A DNA stretch of 64,000 bases from Membranipora membranacea. Lineage: Eukaryota > Bryozoa > Gymnolaemata > Cheilostomatida > Membraniporidae. The stretch is taken from positions 19,220,001 through 19,284,000 of the forward strand of contig OU612073.1 in NCBI GenBank assembly GCA_914767715.1, read 5' to 3'. The translations under genes and the position numbers were made by a program. The notes beneath the pieces are model-generated. The model was not told the origin of the DNA and did no database searches. It saw nothing but the letters and a program-made list of their open reading frames with translations. Below, piece after piece: positions 1 through 14,100 of the stretch; position 1 is the first letter of the stretch; every line of letters begins with the position of its first letter.

Positions 1-121
1 TCTAAATGCAGGCAAATTGATCCGGGTAGTTAGGTTTTGGCAGCCACATGCTGTTCCCAAGGGAAGGCTTCACTTGCATGTTTCTATAGTGATTTCCTGT
101 GGTTTGGTGTACTGCTATCTT

Positions 122-138
122 GGGGGGGGGGGGGGGGG
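122..138. repeat. Poly-G tract
   Basis: A run of 17 G bases lies in non-coding sequence. Similar mononucleotide G or C runs occur near 6.61, 14.44, 27.0 and 40.97 kb. Their lengths are likely to be unreliable in any assembly. Confidence 0.9.
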
Positions 139-320
139 TTATATGAGCAAGCTGTTGCAGATCAATGTGAGAGAACACAATTTAAATACTGCCATGATTT
201 TCCAATGTTTATGACACACACGGGTTGGCACATTTATTTAATTTGTTACAAAACTTATTCAAAATAACGAGAATTGACAATAATTTCTATAAGGATACTC
301 CATATTTCTCTATAATTAAG

Positions 321-3300
321 CTCTAAGCAGAGTCACGGAGAGTCAGAATGGGAATTGAAGGAGAGATCAGCTCGGAGAGTTAATATATCAGGACGGAAAA
401 CTCTAACTATAGATGTAGATGAGGCAGCTCAGGTTATAATAGGCGAGGCTAAGCAGGTGTTCCAACATGATCTCAATCAGCTGGGGCTAAACGCTTCTCT
501 CATGCACAACCGCGTATGATATGATAAAAGTTGACCTCATATGACATGTACAGTAGATACCCACATATCACGTAACTGCCCGCTTTGAGATTGTTATGAT
601 TGTCATTTGTTGATAAGGGAAGTTGTATGCTCCCTGTCGCGCCGGCTCAGATTGTGTGTTACGCTTCTGGAAGAAGCAAATCTACTATATTGCCATTATA
701 AGTTTACAGCTGTCATCAATCCACAATCTCCATAAAGTTCACCTTTATCTCCAACTTCTTGTCACTGGTTCTTTTTCCTTTTTAGAGTGTGAACAGATCA
801 CCATCATTCTCAACACCTACTGTACCTCCAATAAAACCTGTGATACCAACACCTTCGACTAGTCTTAACAAAAACAGCTCATCCACACATCAGAAAATTG
901 CTGAACCTAGTAGTAGTATGTCAGGATCCACTTCTCAGCCTACCAACGTTACCCAGGGCGATAGTAAAATGCAGATAACTACTCCGGAATATACTGAAGA
1001 TCCAGATTATAGGGACAAGATGAAATTGAAATCTGAATCTACAAGCCGCTCGGGTATAAGAGAATATACAGCTGATACCCATAGTGAACATGTTACTAGC
1101 GAAACTGACACATCATCTATACCTGCAATCAAACAGCAGACTATTGAACTGAGACAAGGCCTGATGGCTGCTTCAAATAACCAGGTGAACATACCACACA
1201 CACACCAGATAAAACTACTCCGCAAACTAGGGCAAATCAGTCCAGTAAATCTAGTTTATTTACTCTCATCCAACTCAGGGAGTCGTCCTCTCCAAAAATG
1301 GACATGGATATTTTAATTACTGATTCTCAGGAAAGCACAAATCAAGCTGAAAGTAGCACAGCTAGATATCGGCAACTACTAGATAAAATTGAGTTGTGTA
1401 CTAGTAGTACAAATGAAAATGAGAACATTATTATGCAAGCTCAAAGCTCATCTACAGCAAATGATAATCTTATGAATAATAATGACATTGAACATATATC
1501 TACTCACTCGGACATTCCACATACTGCAGCGCCAGAGGCTGACACATCTATAGCATGGGAAGAAGACTCTTTTACATTTCCTTCTCAATCAAGTCAACCA
1601 AAGCAGACTCTCAAACAGTCACATCATGAAATAGGTTCTGAACCACACACAGTTAGTGTAGAAAGTCTAGCTTTGAAGACAAAAATAGAGACTCGGAAGT
1701 CCAGATCTTTAGCAAGCCGTACTTGGCAATGTTTTACTTACCCACAAGGAAAATGACCTTACTAAATCCAATTCAGTTTCAAAGGAGAGAGCATTAAAAA
1801 GGGTACCTGTGTCTCTTGATCTGCTAAGCAGACATACTCGGTTAAAGCGAGCTCGTTGAGTAAGAACTTCTTCTGTGGACACTCCTCGAACTCATAGCAG
1901 AACATTATCTAAAACTGATTTTAATCCAGCTGCTGCTGAGTCTGCTTCAAATGATATTGCCTCACCGTGCTTTGGCCAATCTCTGATTCCTAGTGAGCAG
2001 CCAGGATAATCTTTAAATACACCTGGGATAGATAGGGTAGCTGTGCCTAATACAGCTGGCATAGATTGGCTAGTTGTGCCTACTGATAGAAGACAGAGTT
2101 TATCCAGTGTTTGGTCTCCTTTTGATGACAGCAGTCTTATGCAAAGTGCTGAGAAGGGTACCAAAGTCACCTCACTGCCAAACTGTGATACTAGGACGCC
2201 TCAAATTAATGCAGCAGCAGAGTCAAATGATCTCTTCAGCAGTAAGTGAATCAGTCATATTATAATGATACCATCTTGTAGGCCAAGATAGTTTTTTAAG
2301 GCATATGTGCATCACTTTGAATGACACAATATTTTAACCTCAATGCTTCAATTTTCTTTTGATTTGCAGAGTAATATGCTGCATTTATTTTTCTACATCA
2401 CTGTGTTGCTGTTGCTGACAAATAATTTCATATCTTTCTTCTGCTTTTGTAGAGTCAACGAATAGTCTCATGTGGAGTCCATTACCTGACACAAACTCAA
2501 CTTCCCCTGCAGCTAAACAATTAGAATCTCATCCCTCAACCTCAGCTCAGGCTAACCCTCAACCGACCACAAGGTTTACTGCTCAAATACACCCAAATGT
2601 CAAAAAGAGAAGACAATCATTGACTGGAAATGTATCCTTGAATGAACTGCTCAAAATTGTACCAAAAATGTCATTGCAAGGCAAGGTGGCAATTGTGGAC
2701 ACTTGCGCAGACCCTGTACTGTATGATGATACTTTTATCAGTGAGTGGGCTGAGGCTAAGTTGTTCTCTGTGAGTTCAGCCTGTGCTCCAGTGACACAAT
2801 ATGAGAAGTGGATAGAGTCTCAAGATAGTATTGGATACCACAGCTCAGGTGAAACCAGTAACAGCACTGTAAAAGGTTTGTGAGATATTTTGTGGCAGTT
2901 TCCTGGGCCATCCATCTTATGCCTTATTATAATGTGAATCTTCCTTTCAATCAATGAGACAGAGACTATTTGCATTTTATTGTGCTCTAACTCACTCTTA
3001 AACATCAGTGGATTGTGAACTGTTTGTAAAACTGTAAATACAGGAAGTGCAGGCTAATTAACAGAAAAATGTTATTGTTTCTTGCGCCTTTCCTGGGCTT
3101 GCCTTGCATGGTCACTGTAGCTCTCATGTAGAGTATGTAACTTTAGAATGCGTCAGCTCTACACAAGGAAATTTCTATGTAGTGACACTTTTGAACAGCA
3201 TATGTCTCTTGTTTCTCACCTGAAATCAATACACTTCCGATTGTGTTTTTAGTCTTAAAGTATGTTTATATATTTTAGATGACACTTGCTTATCAACAAG

Positions 3301-5209
3301 TACTTTTCATTCACAAGAAGGTGCAGTTCTGCATCAGTATAATGTCATGGTATGCAGCTTAGCTGTTTGTCTGAAATTTAACCGTATATTCTATAGCGAC
3401 CTCACTGAACCACCTAAACTCAGCAAGCAATCTTCTGTCGGACAAAGGCTACTACGTATCAGAGATATTCTGGAAAATCCAGCAAGTGTCAAGGTAAAGA
3501 GAAATTTTTTTACAGCAGTAAGAGCGATAAGAGTGGGCGTGAATGGAAAATTATACACCAGGCATGAATTAGTGTAGATATATATTTCCATATTGCGGAA
3601 TGATGATTGGTAGGTGTAGGAAGTTATTACATACAAAGTGTATCACAGGAGATCAGAGTTGCCCCGTCCTTGACATTGGTTAGATAACTCCTCAATTGGT
3701 CAGGTTTTAATTACCATACAGTGATATTACATTATTTGCACCAATATGTCTGATGATTATCATTAGTATTATGTCCTATGTTTGGAGTATCTCTTTTTTC
3801 ATCTGATTCTTTCTTTCCTTAGGTGATATTTGACAGTAAGGAACATGTTAAGCATTTAGGATCTCTACTGAAGAGTGAGTTTGATATGTGCTCTGGTGTG
3901 ATCAATCCTAAGCTTGGTGTATGGATGTTAGACCCAGCGGAGAAGGAGCATAACCTCATAGGTCTGGTACCTAATCTCAGTACCGTAGTCACTACTGGTA
4001 AGTAACAATATGTGCCAGCTACAGCTTTGAATGCACTTGTCAACCCAACTTATAGCTCAGGTGGTATTCTTCAAAATCCAATCGTTGACCACAACTAAGA
4101 AATTTCTAAGAATAAAATTGTTTTATAGCCTGATTCCAGCCATAAGCTGTCTACTACCTACCATTAGTTTAGAAATTGAAAATTACATGACTCAACAAGT
4201 ATTATTCAGTTTGTTTCATAATGCTTTTCTATATTTCCTCTCTATCGTATCTGGAATCAGTTCATAACCAGCTGAAGTTGTTCCAGTTTGATTGTTTGGA
4301 GTTTGACTCCAATAAAGATTTTAATTTTTGTCATCAACCAATTTTGGACCCAAAACCCAAATTTGCTTTACTAAAACGAACGATTGAAGACAGAACTGCA
4401 TTTGAAATGTCTTATTCATATACATTTTACAGATGTAGGAGTGTGTATTGGTAATGGTAGTGTTGCCCTAAACCCTCGTGCAGGAATATCACCTAGACTG
4501 AGATCCTGTTATGAGGCCTTCTCTATATTAGCTACGACTGCACCGCTCCTTACTCTTCTAGAGAATAAAGGATTATATCAGTCAGTCAGCACTCTAGAGA
4601 TGCCACACCTGAGCTGTCTTGCTAAGATGGAGACTGATGGGTTGGTTGAGTGCGATTTATATATATATATATATTTATATATATGGTTGTCCAGTTAAAC
4701 TTCCTTTTTTCAAATTGGAGTTGTAAATTTCAAATTTCTACCCACTGTGAAGAAAACAGTGAAACCTTTATTGTGCTCCGTAATCTTAGGACATAATCAC
4801 CAAAAATGCGGCTCCTCCTCCTTTCTAATTGATACAAAGGGTTGCTCTACTTGAAGGTAAATATGAAACTGAAAGAATCGAAGTGAAATGGTGTGTATAA
4901 AATTGCATCAAGTTTCCAGCTATATCCAATGTCACTTTTGGTTTTGCCTGGAGCAAGCAGTTAGGATTTGGCAAACCTTAGGTGAAAGTTTTCAGAAAGT
5001 TGGCCCACTGACTACCTCATATCAAGTATCAACTGTGTCGTTGTTTTCTTTTTCAGGATTGACAATGCTAATTTCCAGGTACATAGTAAGAAGATATTAG
5101 ATTGTTTGAGTGTCGGCTAAGTATGCTAAGAGATGCTTTGACCTCGGATCACCCAAAGATGTCGTAGAGGTTTGTGGTTCTTACGATGCTGATAACTTTG
5201 CCATTGCAA
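321..5209 (+). pseudogene. POLQ: DNA polymerase theta (POLQ) fragment, decayed
   Basis: POLQ carries out theta-mediated end joining of DNA breaks in the nucleus. Exons read here: 321-513 (tentative, end of the helicase part), 786-2241 (Ser/Thr-rich central region), 2453-2875, 3279-3493, 3823-3997, 4433-4640 and 5057-5209. All have GT-AG borders, and phases agree from 2453 to 5057. The diagnostic part is the exonuclease-like domain: VAIVDTCADPVLYDDTFISE followed by KLFSVSSAC, then DSKEHVKHLGSLL and KLGVWMLDP, then YEAFSILATTAPLLTLL and LEMPHLSCLAKMETDG, in the family order. Damage: the central exon changes frame near 1.22-1.30 kb and near 1.74 kb, has in-frame stops at about 1857 and 2008, and the last exon shifts frame near 5.11 kb. 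No polymerase core (motifs A-C) follows in the next 15 kb. The helicase could lie left of the window. Identity is by remembered family pattern; the pseudogene call assumes the indels are real. Confidence 0.75.
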
Positions 5210-8200
5210 GTCAGTTCCCGCTTTATTGTATTCCAAGTCATTGCAGTTTGTCTAAGTCAAGTAGTTGAGTGTCGCAGCGGTTATGGCCTTTTGTTTCTCT
5301 ACAAGAAAGAAAACACCATGGCCACTAGGTGACTCAAACACTTGATTAGTACAAACTGCAGTGGGTATGTGTTGTATGTGTTCCTAGTGTTTAAACAGCA
5401 GATTCAGAATCAGTTGCATTGCGTTGCATTGCATTGAATGTCCCTAGCTGGTCATGATGCGATCCAGTGAAAACTTGACAGCTATAATGAATTCTTAAAA
5501 TCTAAATGGCAAACTTGTAAAACAATAATTCTGTGCCAGTGGATCTGCTGATCATGGATTGGATGCTCATGATTTGTAGATTTTGTGTTTAATTTAAGGT
5601 ATTATTTATGGAGTTGCGGTTACCGTATGAGCGTAAAAAGGTGTCAGGAAAATGAGCACCCTGGAGTACAGCTCAGGCTTAGCTGGAGAAAATCCAAACA
5701 CTACATCCATTACCGGGTGTGTGTGGGATATACTATGCTCTAAATCGCCATTCGCACCTGTAAATAGTTCTACAAATATTTGTGAGGGGACATCACTGAT
5801 AAATGCAAATCACTGCCATTTAACACGGTGGAATAACCATAGAGTGGCTAAAGAAAAATATATCTGTAAATATCTCTTGAACAGCCTATCAAGTGCCATA
5901 GTATCAAGTGTCATTTTTGTCTCTGACCAGCTGTTTGCTAAATTGAGGTTGCTATCGATGAATAATCATAGAAAAATGTGCTTTTCCTCATCAAAACACC
6001 AGTTGCTGAGTCAGACAATCACTTGAAATCGAGTAGATATTGTAGTAGAACCAGTTGGTACCAGGCTGTGTGAAGCCCTCTAGACTTGTGAATGATTCAG
6101 CATGTGGTATACCGGTACCGAAATTTCCCATCATGAGGTATTGAGGTGCAACGCCTCGATACATCATGACTTTAACAATATCCCTCCAACGCATTGTACT
6201 GCGCTTAATATTTTTGCAAAATACAGTTATGAAATTTACGTTTTCAGTGTCTTGTTGCAAGATAAATCTCAGTCAACATTATTAAAATATAAAAAAAAAA
6301 CTATTCTTGTTGGCATCATTGAACAAAAGTGGAGTTATGAAAAAAGTGCCGTTATTAGGCCGTACTGAGATATACTCATAGTGAGCTTTAGACTTGGTAG
6401 TGAATGCAACATTAACTCGTGTTGTATTAATTGTCAACCAATAAAATTTGTGTGCGGTTCCTCAATTGAATAAAGTGTCATACTTTATCTATATATATAA
6501 ATAACTTATAATAGTTAATGGATTGCTTCTTATCTCATGAAATTGAAACATAAAGTGGAAATTAAAATTGGTTTTGTCCCCATTCGAATCTCTGCTCCTC
6601 TCACTACTGCCCCCCCCCCCCCCTTTCTTATAATATGAGATATTCCGTCTACGCTTTTCTTGGCTATCATGAAGATTTTATAAGCTTACGATAATTATAA
6701 ATAAAAGCCTGAGTGAGTCTAAAATTACCCTGCATAGAACAAGCAAGATAATACCAAGAGATCTTGTAGCAAGTAGTATAATTGCCATAGTTTACTGGTA
6801 AGCTGTTTTGTCCATGGAGCTCTCATGGCGCTTGACTAACACTAACACACAATTATTAATGTGTTAAAATAACTCAAATTTTAACTGCTTCTGTTGGATC
6901 TTAAGTTGTGTTTGCTGCCTATCACATCATTTAGGATGTAAAAATACTGCACAGTTGAGAATAGAGCAGAGGTAAGTCTTATCAAGGTATCAATCAAGAA
7001 GTATTAACACCAAATCTCACATTATTTGACTTTTGCGTGAATTTGCTCATATTATTTGCTCTTGATTCATGTGCTTTTTGATCTTGGAATCTGCATTACC
7101 TATATGGATATTACTAGAGCTGCCATAAGGTGGTGGTCATGGAAAAGGCAAAAGCTCACTTTGCGCATATGCAACCAATCAATTCAGGTTGGTTATCCTT
7201 GCGCCCTAGCGTTTGATCAGTGAGTGTTCAACTCCTGACTAATTTGAAAATATTGTGATAAAGTTATGCATATCGATTATAACAGGGGCCAGGGCCAATA
7301 GACACAGTTATTGTTCAATGGTTGCAACTTGGGCTGACTAGAAATCTCATCTCAGGCTATTTGCCAGCAAGAGTGAGCACATAGAGTGAAATACTGCATC
7401 TGGGTACGAATCAAGAAAAACTGGTAACATGCTAGAAGTTATCTTTTTGAGTAATTATGAGGGGACAACTCTAGAGACACCAGGGTCCTTGCGCACATTC
7501 ATCTTCTACTTATTTATTTTTTGTTTAACTAGGGTGGGCAGTCTAACAAATGAGAAGCTTGGAATGTTAAATCAAAGAGTAATATTATTATCCTAGGTCA
7601 CACAGTATGTTGAAATAACGATGTTAAATTAATAGATTAGTTTTAGCTAGTCACAGGGGGACGTTCTAGTTATTTACACAGTTGGGTGAACAACCCTATC
7701 ACCTCCAGCGAAGGAGCAGACAGCAAGGCGTTGTCAGCTCCTCGGCTGATGGTGATATTGTTGTGTTTATCTATCTTTGTCGGAGCGTTTCATCAAAGAA
7801 ATCCAAGGAGGAAGTGAGGAGATGTGTAAATAAACATACCTACCGTAAAGATTGTCAGTTGTTGTAATCGGCCTATGACCATTGCAGAAAATTGCTGAAA
7901 ATGTTTGAATCGTTGCAGATGTGCTCTGGTATGGCCAGATTTTTCACACAGCTAGATTGCAGTGACCATAAGTGGTAAGTTGTGTGAGATGTCGGGCAGA
8001 CTAATAGGCATGTGCGTTTGCACTTTCCCATATAAATCCTCTTTGCTGAGAAATGAAAATTTTGTAAATGTAATATGACTTACCAACGATGTATATTATA
8101 GCCGCCAATTTAATTTAATTTCTAAAGTTGTAGATTTATAGATAATATCGTCCCATCAACTTATCTCCCTGTTCTCATTTTAAGATAAATTGTAGATTGT

Positions 8201-10023
8201 ACAGATAAGAACAAGATTGTTCTCTCTGTGGAGTTGGAGGGATAACTATGAAGCTTTGTATCAAGGCGCCGCGCCAGAAGGCGACCTTTGTATTATCACT
8301 ACACAATCACAGAGGGAACAAACTTGTTCTAGTTACAGATACTTTTGTAGACTGCTTATTTCACAGCAACATAACAGTGGTTAGATGTCAAATTCAAAGT
8401 CCTGTTTTATTGACCAGACTAGCTTCGATGTCGAATGTGTAGGCCTTTTTTTAATCAAACAATGGAGGTGGATTTGTCGTCTTCTTTCTTGATAATGTTC
8501 GATTGAAAATTTAGATTTAGATTACCAATTTTCACCAACTTTGAAACGACTGAGATTGCCCAATTTTAAGTTACACATGAATTTGTCATAAAACCAGTTT
8601 GACCACTAAGTCAGCGAGTTTAGACTTTAGAGCAAGATGACAATGAATGACATTGGCTTTGAGGTTGACAATGTGCAAAGAACGGAAACGATCATACTCG
8701 TCCTAGCTAGAACTGATAAAACGAAGAAGTTGCTCAGCTAGATCAAGGAGTTAAGTCTTTAACTCCTTAGCTAGATACAATTAAAGGAATTTTTATTTGA
8801 AGATGGATGAAATATCAATTGAAACTGTCAAAAGGCTGACAATGTCAAATATTGGAAGTAACAGAAATTAAGATCAAAATAACCATAGTGTTCTTGATTC
8901 GTTATTTCTAAAATAGAAACACCCCTAAATATTGTTATATATATTATTGTCGCTGTTATAATTCTTATAAAGTTTTCGGTCAACATTGTGCCCTAACAGC
9001 AGATGCCGTTAACCATGTATGTCATTTTTACAAGCTGTTAAAAATTCTAGCTGGGATTAAATGGCATATGCAGTAACCTAAAATGGCAGTCTTGGTGTTT
9101 TCTTATTTCTGTGGTGAGTGCTGACATAGTTTTGACAGATAATTGTTTTTATGCCAATAATGGTTCTTTCTGCTCAATGTTGGCAAAGTCCCCCTGTCTC
9201 CTACTGCAGGGAGAGTGGGAGGGGTATATCCCACCCTTCTTGTCTTATGTAACAATGAAACATCGAAGATGTTTTTACCAGAAAATTATGTTATTCTAGG
9301 TTTAGTGAATCCCTGTTACGTGTTTAGTAGTAGTAGTACTACATAGTTTAAAATCCATGCTTTTATGTTTGGCAGGAACAGAGGAACTTGCAGAAATTTG
9401 AAAATACTTGTTAAGAGGAAACCCACTTCAGTGAAGATGCGCAATGTTGAGACCATTACTTCTGCAATTGTGAGGGATTGTCTTCTTAACAAAAATGAAA
9501 AGGCAACTCTTGTATATTAGAGATTCCCTTAATTTATATCTGATCTGATGTCGTTTGCATGAAATTTTAAAACCTGCAACATTATGAAAGTCATAGCATG
9601 GGATTGTCTTATTATTATGGATTATTGTTATTGAAGTTTTAAAGAAATAATTTAACTGTATATTATATTACAATAATGATAACAAATAAATATAGATGAC
9701 AAAAAAATAATTGATGACTGCTCTTTGTGCCAAAAACAAGTTCAATCTTATGCGAGATAGTCGCCAATTTCTGCTGAAACACAAAACATGGCAGTGTGGA
9801 AACGAGGCTCTTTTGCATACTGAAATTAATTCAATAATCCATACATGTTTTGCCAAACTTAAGCAGGCATAAAATCAATTGAAAACAACCCGCTCTTTTG
9901 ATGAAAATGACTTGTCCTTTGTCAGTCTCGACCTCCCAACCAAAAAAACCTTAGTTCTTTTATTGGAGTAGAAAATCTCAGTTATCAGATGGACTATCAT
10001 ACTAGCTAAATTCAAGACGGTAT
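5210..10023. other. Gene-free stretch after POLQ remnant
   Basis: Only short open frames without recognisable domains occur (the longest, 5652-6026, is 124 codons and has no family resemblance I can name). The polymerase domain expected after the POLQ exonuclease-like exons is not visible on either strand. The stretch is AT-rich with a poly-C run near 6.61 kb and a small hairpin at 8.74 kb. Confidence 0.6.
8738..8774. repeat. Short hairpin
   Basis: CTAGATCAAGGAGTTAA is followed four bases later by TTAACTCCTTAGCTAG, giving a near-perfect 16-17 bp stem. It may be the centre of a decayed palindromic element. No gene is nearby. Confidence 0.7.
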
Positions 10024-10091
10024 GAATAGCCTGGTGGTTAGCAACTTAGACTGGTGTTGTCAACAACATGAGTTCGAGTCTCGTTGTGTTC
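10024..10091 (+). repeat. tRNA-like sequence (SINE head or tRNA pseudogene)
   Basis: An A-box-like CCTGGTGGTTAGCA and a B-box GTTCGAGTC lie at tRNA spacing, and a run of T follows about 10 bases later. The T-stem ATGAG/CTCGT closes, but the acceptor stem GAATAGC/TGTGTTC pairs at only about five of seven positions. This suggests a decayed tRNA or the head of a tRNA-derived SINE, not a working tRNA. Confidence 0.6.
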
Positions 10092-10324
10092 AGTAAATTT
10101 TTTTTTAAGTCTAATTGACAAGATAGAGATTTAGGTATAACTAAGAATAACACTGATTAGGTGGACACACCGGCCATATGGGCGGATGGTAGTCGTGGAT
10201 GGACAACAAGCAGGAGAGCAGTGGATCGAGACCCAACAGCAGTCCGAATCCAAAGGAATCGGCGGAGCATAACTATTACTCTGCAATAAAATATTCTGTA
10301 TTACAGACCTTAATACTGCTTTAA

Positions 10325-11105
10325 TGTCGTGGCCGGGGATTGAACCCAGGTAAGCATTTTTGCCAACCAAGTATCCAACACTCTAACCACCACACCATAT
10401 CAAATGTTGTGAATTACTGTTTGAAACTTGGGCAGGTTTATAACTGTTAGTGATTTGAGAGAGAAATTGAATGTATCATGTTGGGCTTGAACCCAGGACC
10501 CAACGACTGGTACAGTGTCCAACACTCTAACCACCACACCAAACCATATGTTATGATAAGCTTCATTTGCAACTCAGTCAGGTATTTAACTGCTAGCAAT
10601 TTGATAGAGAAAACCAATATATCGGCAAGGCTTGAACCAAGGACAGTAGTACAGTGTCCAACACTCTACCCACCACACTATATAAGTTGTTGTGATAATC
10701 ATTATTCGAAACTCGTACAGGTATTTAACAGTTAGAGAAAACTGAGAGAGAAAACCAATAAGCCTAGTAGGGCTTGAACCCAGGTCAAAACTACAGGAAG
10801 AGTGTCCAACACTCTAACCACCACACCACTGTGGTTGTTATATTTCAAGTTAATCAAAACTCAGTCAGATATTTTCACCGCTAGGTGTATAAGTAAGAAA
10901 ATCAACACACTAGGTGTTTCAAACCCAGGACCATCACATAACCGTTACATCTCACAGACCAAGTCTGACACCATGACCTCTACATCACCATGACCATGTT
11001 GATTAGCTGAATTCAAATCTGGGTCTGATAATCTACTGTTGGGAGTTGAAACATGAAAACCAATACACCAGGTAGGGAATGAACCACCACCCTGGCTACT
11101 CACAA
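10325..11105 (-). repeat. Tandem array of tRNA-like modules, ~145-bp period
   Basis: On the minus strand each unit reads GGTGTGGTGGTTAGAGTGTTGG (here given as its A-box part TGGTGGTTAGAGTGTTGG) and then GGGTTCAAGCCC, a B-box-like motif. Clear copies lie at about 10330-10398, 10484-10547, 10628-10682 and 10770-10829. Degraded copies lie near 10915-10975 and 11075-11100. Spacers also match each other (elements such as cagtcaggtattta and gagaaaaccaata), so whole units were tandemly duplicated. No unit forms a convincing full cloverleaf. Confidence 0.75.
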
Positions 11106-14100
11106 AGCCACTCAGTCAAAATAAATAACCAATATCAATTTCTGATATTGAGGTTAACTGCCTAAAAACTATGTCCGTTCACTTGTTGGAAAGTGAAACA
11201 CAAATTGCACACATGCCAAACGTAGCTAAGTAGACAACTCTTAAACAACCCAAATATGTACTTGTCCAGTTTCATACGCAGCATTCCAAAATTTTGTAAT
11301 TTTTTTTATTTTTTGTTTTGCAGATTTCACATTTTTTAATTAAGGGATATCTCGTTCATAACAACACTGTCCAGTGACGTAGTTTACTCTCTTGTTCTGC
11401 AGTTGTATTAGAAGTAGTTAAAATAAAAGAATCAGGTTGAAAAGCAATAGAGAGATCATTATCAATTATCAGAAAAAAAAATTATACAGAAAAACGCAAG
11501 TGATGAGTGGTAAATTAATATGAGCGAGTAAAAAAATAACATAAATCCAGTAATAATATTTAATGCAATTCATGCGCGTATATCTAAATCACACAGCAAT
11601 GAATGTTCCAAAAATATAAATTAAACATTACACCCTATCTTACCATGTTCAAACCCAAATCATGTTTTATATAATGAATACCAGTTTTGAATACCGGTTT
11701 TTGATTAGGGAAATTAATCAAACCTCAGAGTTGTCCAACCAATTGTGTGGAGGACACAACTCAACCAAGAAATTTATATCAATGATTCCAATTGATAAAG
11801 CGGTTTAAAAGAATAGTTTTGAAAAACATCTGTGTACAATCAAACTAACGTGAATCTGGAAACGTTACAGCTACAACGGATGGTGCCTGTCCATTATCGC
11901 TTGCAGTTGTCCTACTCCTCACCGACCGGAGCCAAAAATTTGGCTCCTATAGAAGTAAAAGAGTACTCCCTGGTGGTTACAGACCTAAAAACACATAAAA
12001 GACAGGATCGATTGATTAATGGACCAGGAAATTATGTGTTTCTGCTGGTACCATTAAAAATGCAGATCCGAACATTTGAATTAACATTCTTTGCAATTAG
12101 TGTAGTTGAATAAAAATGACAAACAAATATACAGCAGTTGCTTCATACTTAATAAACTTACAATAAAGAAGGTGTTGGATCTGATTGGTTGGAATGAGTG
12201 AGAGGGCCAATGCCGGGCTATTTCGTACTCCATTGAAAGTGTTTAATGAGTTTGCCTCGTTCTGTAAATTGGTCAACCATCTTAACATTACTTGCCCTGA
12301 TATGAAAGACTTGAGATCACAAGTTTTTATTTTATACCATATTAAAAATTCATCAAAAGGTACTTTTAGGAAAGTATCCTAATAGCCTTGCATTTGCTCT
12401 CTTCACAACCCAACCAATCATAGCAAAAGATTAGCCTAACACACACCGTTGTTCAAAATCAATCTTGTACCAAATTTTCTAAAGAAAGCCACTATATTTT
12501 AATTCATTTAGTAAAGATAAAAGAAGTCACCATTACAGATGGTACAGAGGTGATGGTGGATTTGAGGAACAAAAATGATTTGTGATATCAACAAATTAAT
12601 GCCTACCTTTGCATACCCGTCTGTTAGCTACTGTCTCTGTCTTCCTCGGGGGATCAGACTCATCTGTATATCATAGGCCTGTCCATATTGTAAATGTTTG
12701 GTTTGCGAACTGATATACTGTAATGGTGAAATAAAATGAACATGTTGAGCCTAGGTTATGTATCATTGTGACCAGTAGTTGTGACTAGACTACAACGAAT
12801 AGCAATACCAATCAATAATTTTTGATTTGAAATCATGAACAGATTTTAATTTACCACGTTGATGTTGTACTATATCCACTAGAGTAGCCAGGTGACAAAG
12901 CTAGGACAAAGATAGTTGAATTTGTCGTATTTACATTCATAAACCTAGCCAATCAATCAAACTTGAATCAGCATCCTTTCTCATAGTATGAAAGCAGCTC
13001 CTCACAATACATATATTATTAAAATTTCACTGGCTCTGCTCCATATGGGTTCAAGAAAATAATTTAGCCATAACCCTATTAAAAATGACAATATAACATA
13101 CCTGAAAAAGTCATGCAAGACATCCAAAAACTTGAACATATATTGCAATTGCAGCCAAGAGAGTACAATCTTTTTGTTATCACAATTGCAATCCCCTACA
13201 CACATCCTAAGGAGAAAGGTTTATGTTCCAATCTGCCGGTCTGTGACACTCAATAAGGCACAAGTAGGTTTTTGTAACTAGCACTCATTTTCAAAATGGG
13301 CTCTTGGCTGCTTTGTATGGCAAAGCCCTGTACAAGTAATGAGTGTGACGACTGAAACCTAAAATCTGGTTCTTGTGAAACAATTAGGGTTTGGATGCAT
13401 TAAGAAATACAAAAGGAGGGCTATCTTAATATAGTAAAGCCAATTTTAAAGATTACATACTTTGTTGCTGCAGATTAGTGCTCACAGTCCAGCTGGATTG
13501 TTTAAAATGTCCATTATTTTCTGGCTTAAAACAAAAACAATAATTGGGAAGATCAAATTAAACTTTGCACAGGTCAAAATTCTCTATTCACTGATACATG
13601 TCATGTATAGTTGTATTGTTTATATTTTGCTCCCTTATGTGAAAAATTCTCGCTTATCTCACACATGTATATTATAATAAAAATCATCATCTTTCAAGCA
13701 TTTACCACATAAAAATGCATAAAATGGTAGTATAAGTGTTAAAATCTAAATCACTATGTAACAAATTGGTAAACCAGAATAAATCTTAACAAACAGTTAA
13801 TGCATTGAGGGTGAAAATTACACACCAAAGACAGTATGATGTCATAATCACCTACAATGGCCAGATATACTTTACCTGAAATCAAAACATGTGCCATTTA
13901 GTCCCATACTTGACATGTTTTTTTTTTATGAACATTTGCAGTACTTTCTGTTCAGAGTATGTATAACATCCAACCAGGATAATACTACACAAAATTGTAA
14001 AATAAAAGCAATGAAGGTTGTGAGATGTTGCTTTACACATACAAACGATTCAAATCTCTACTTTTTTACCATGAGTAACAAAAAAGGTAGACAGATGTTG

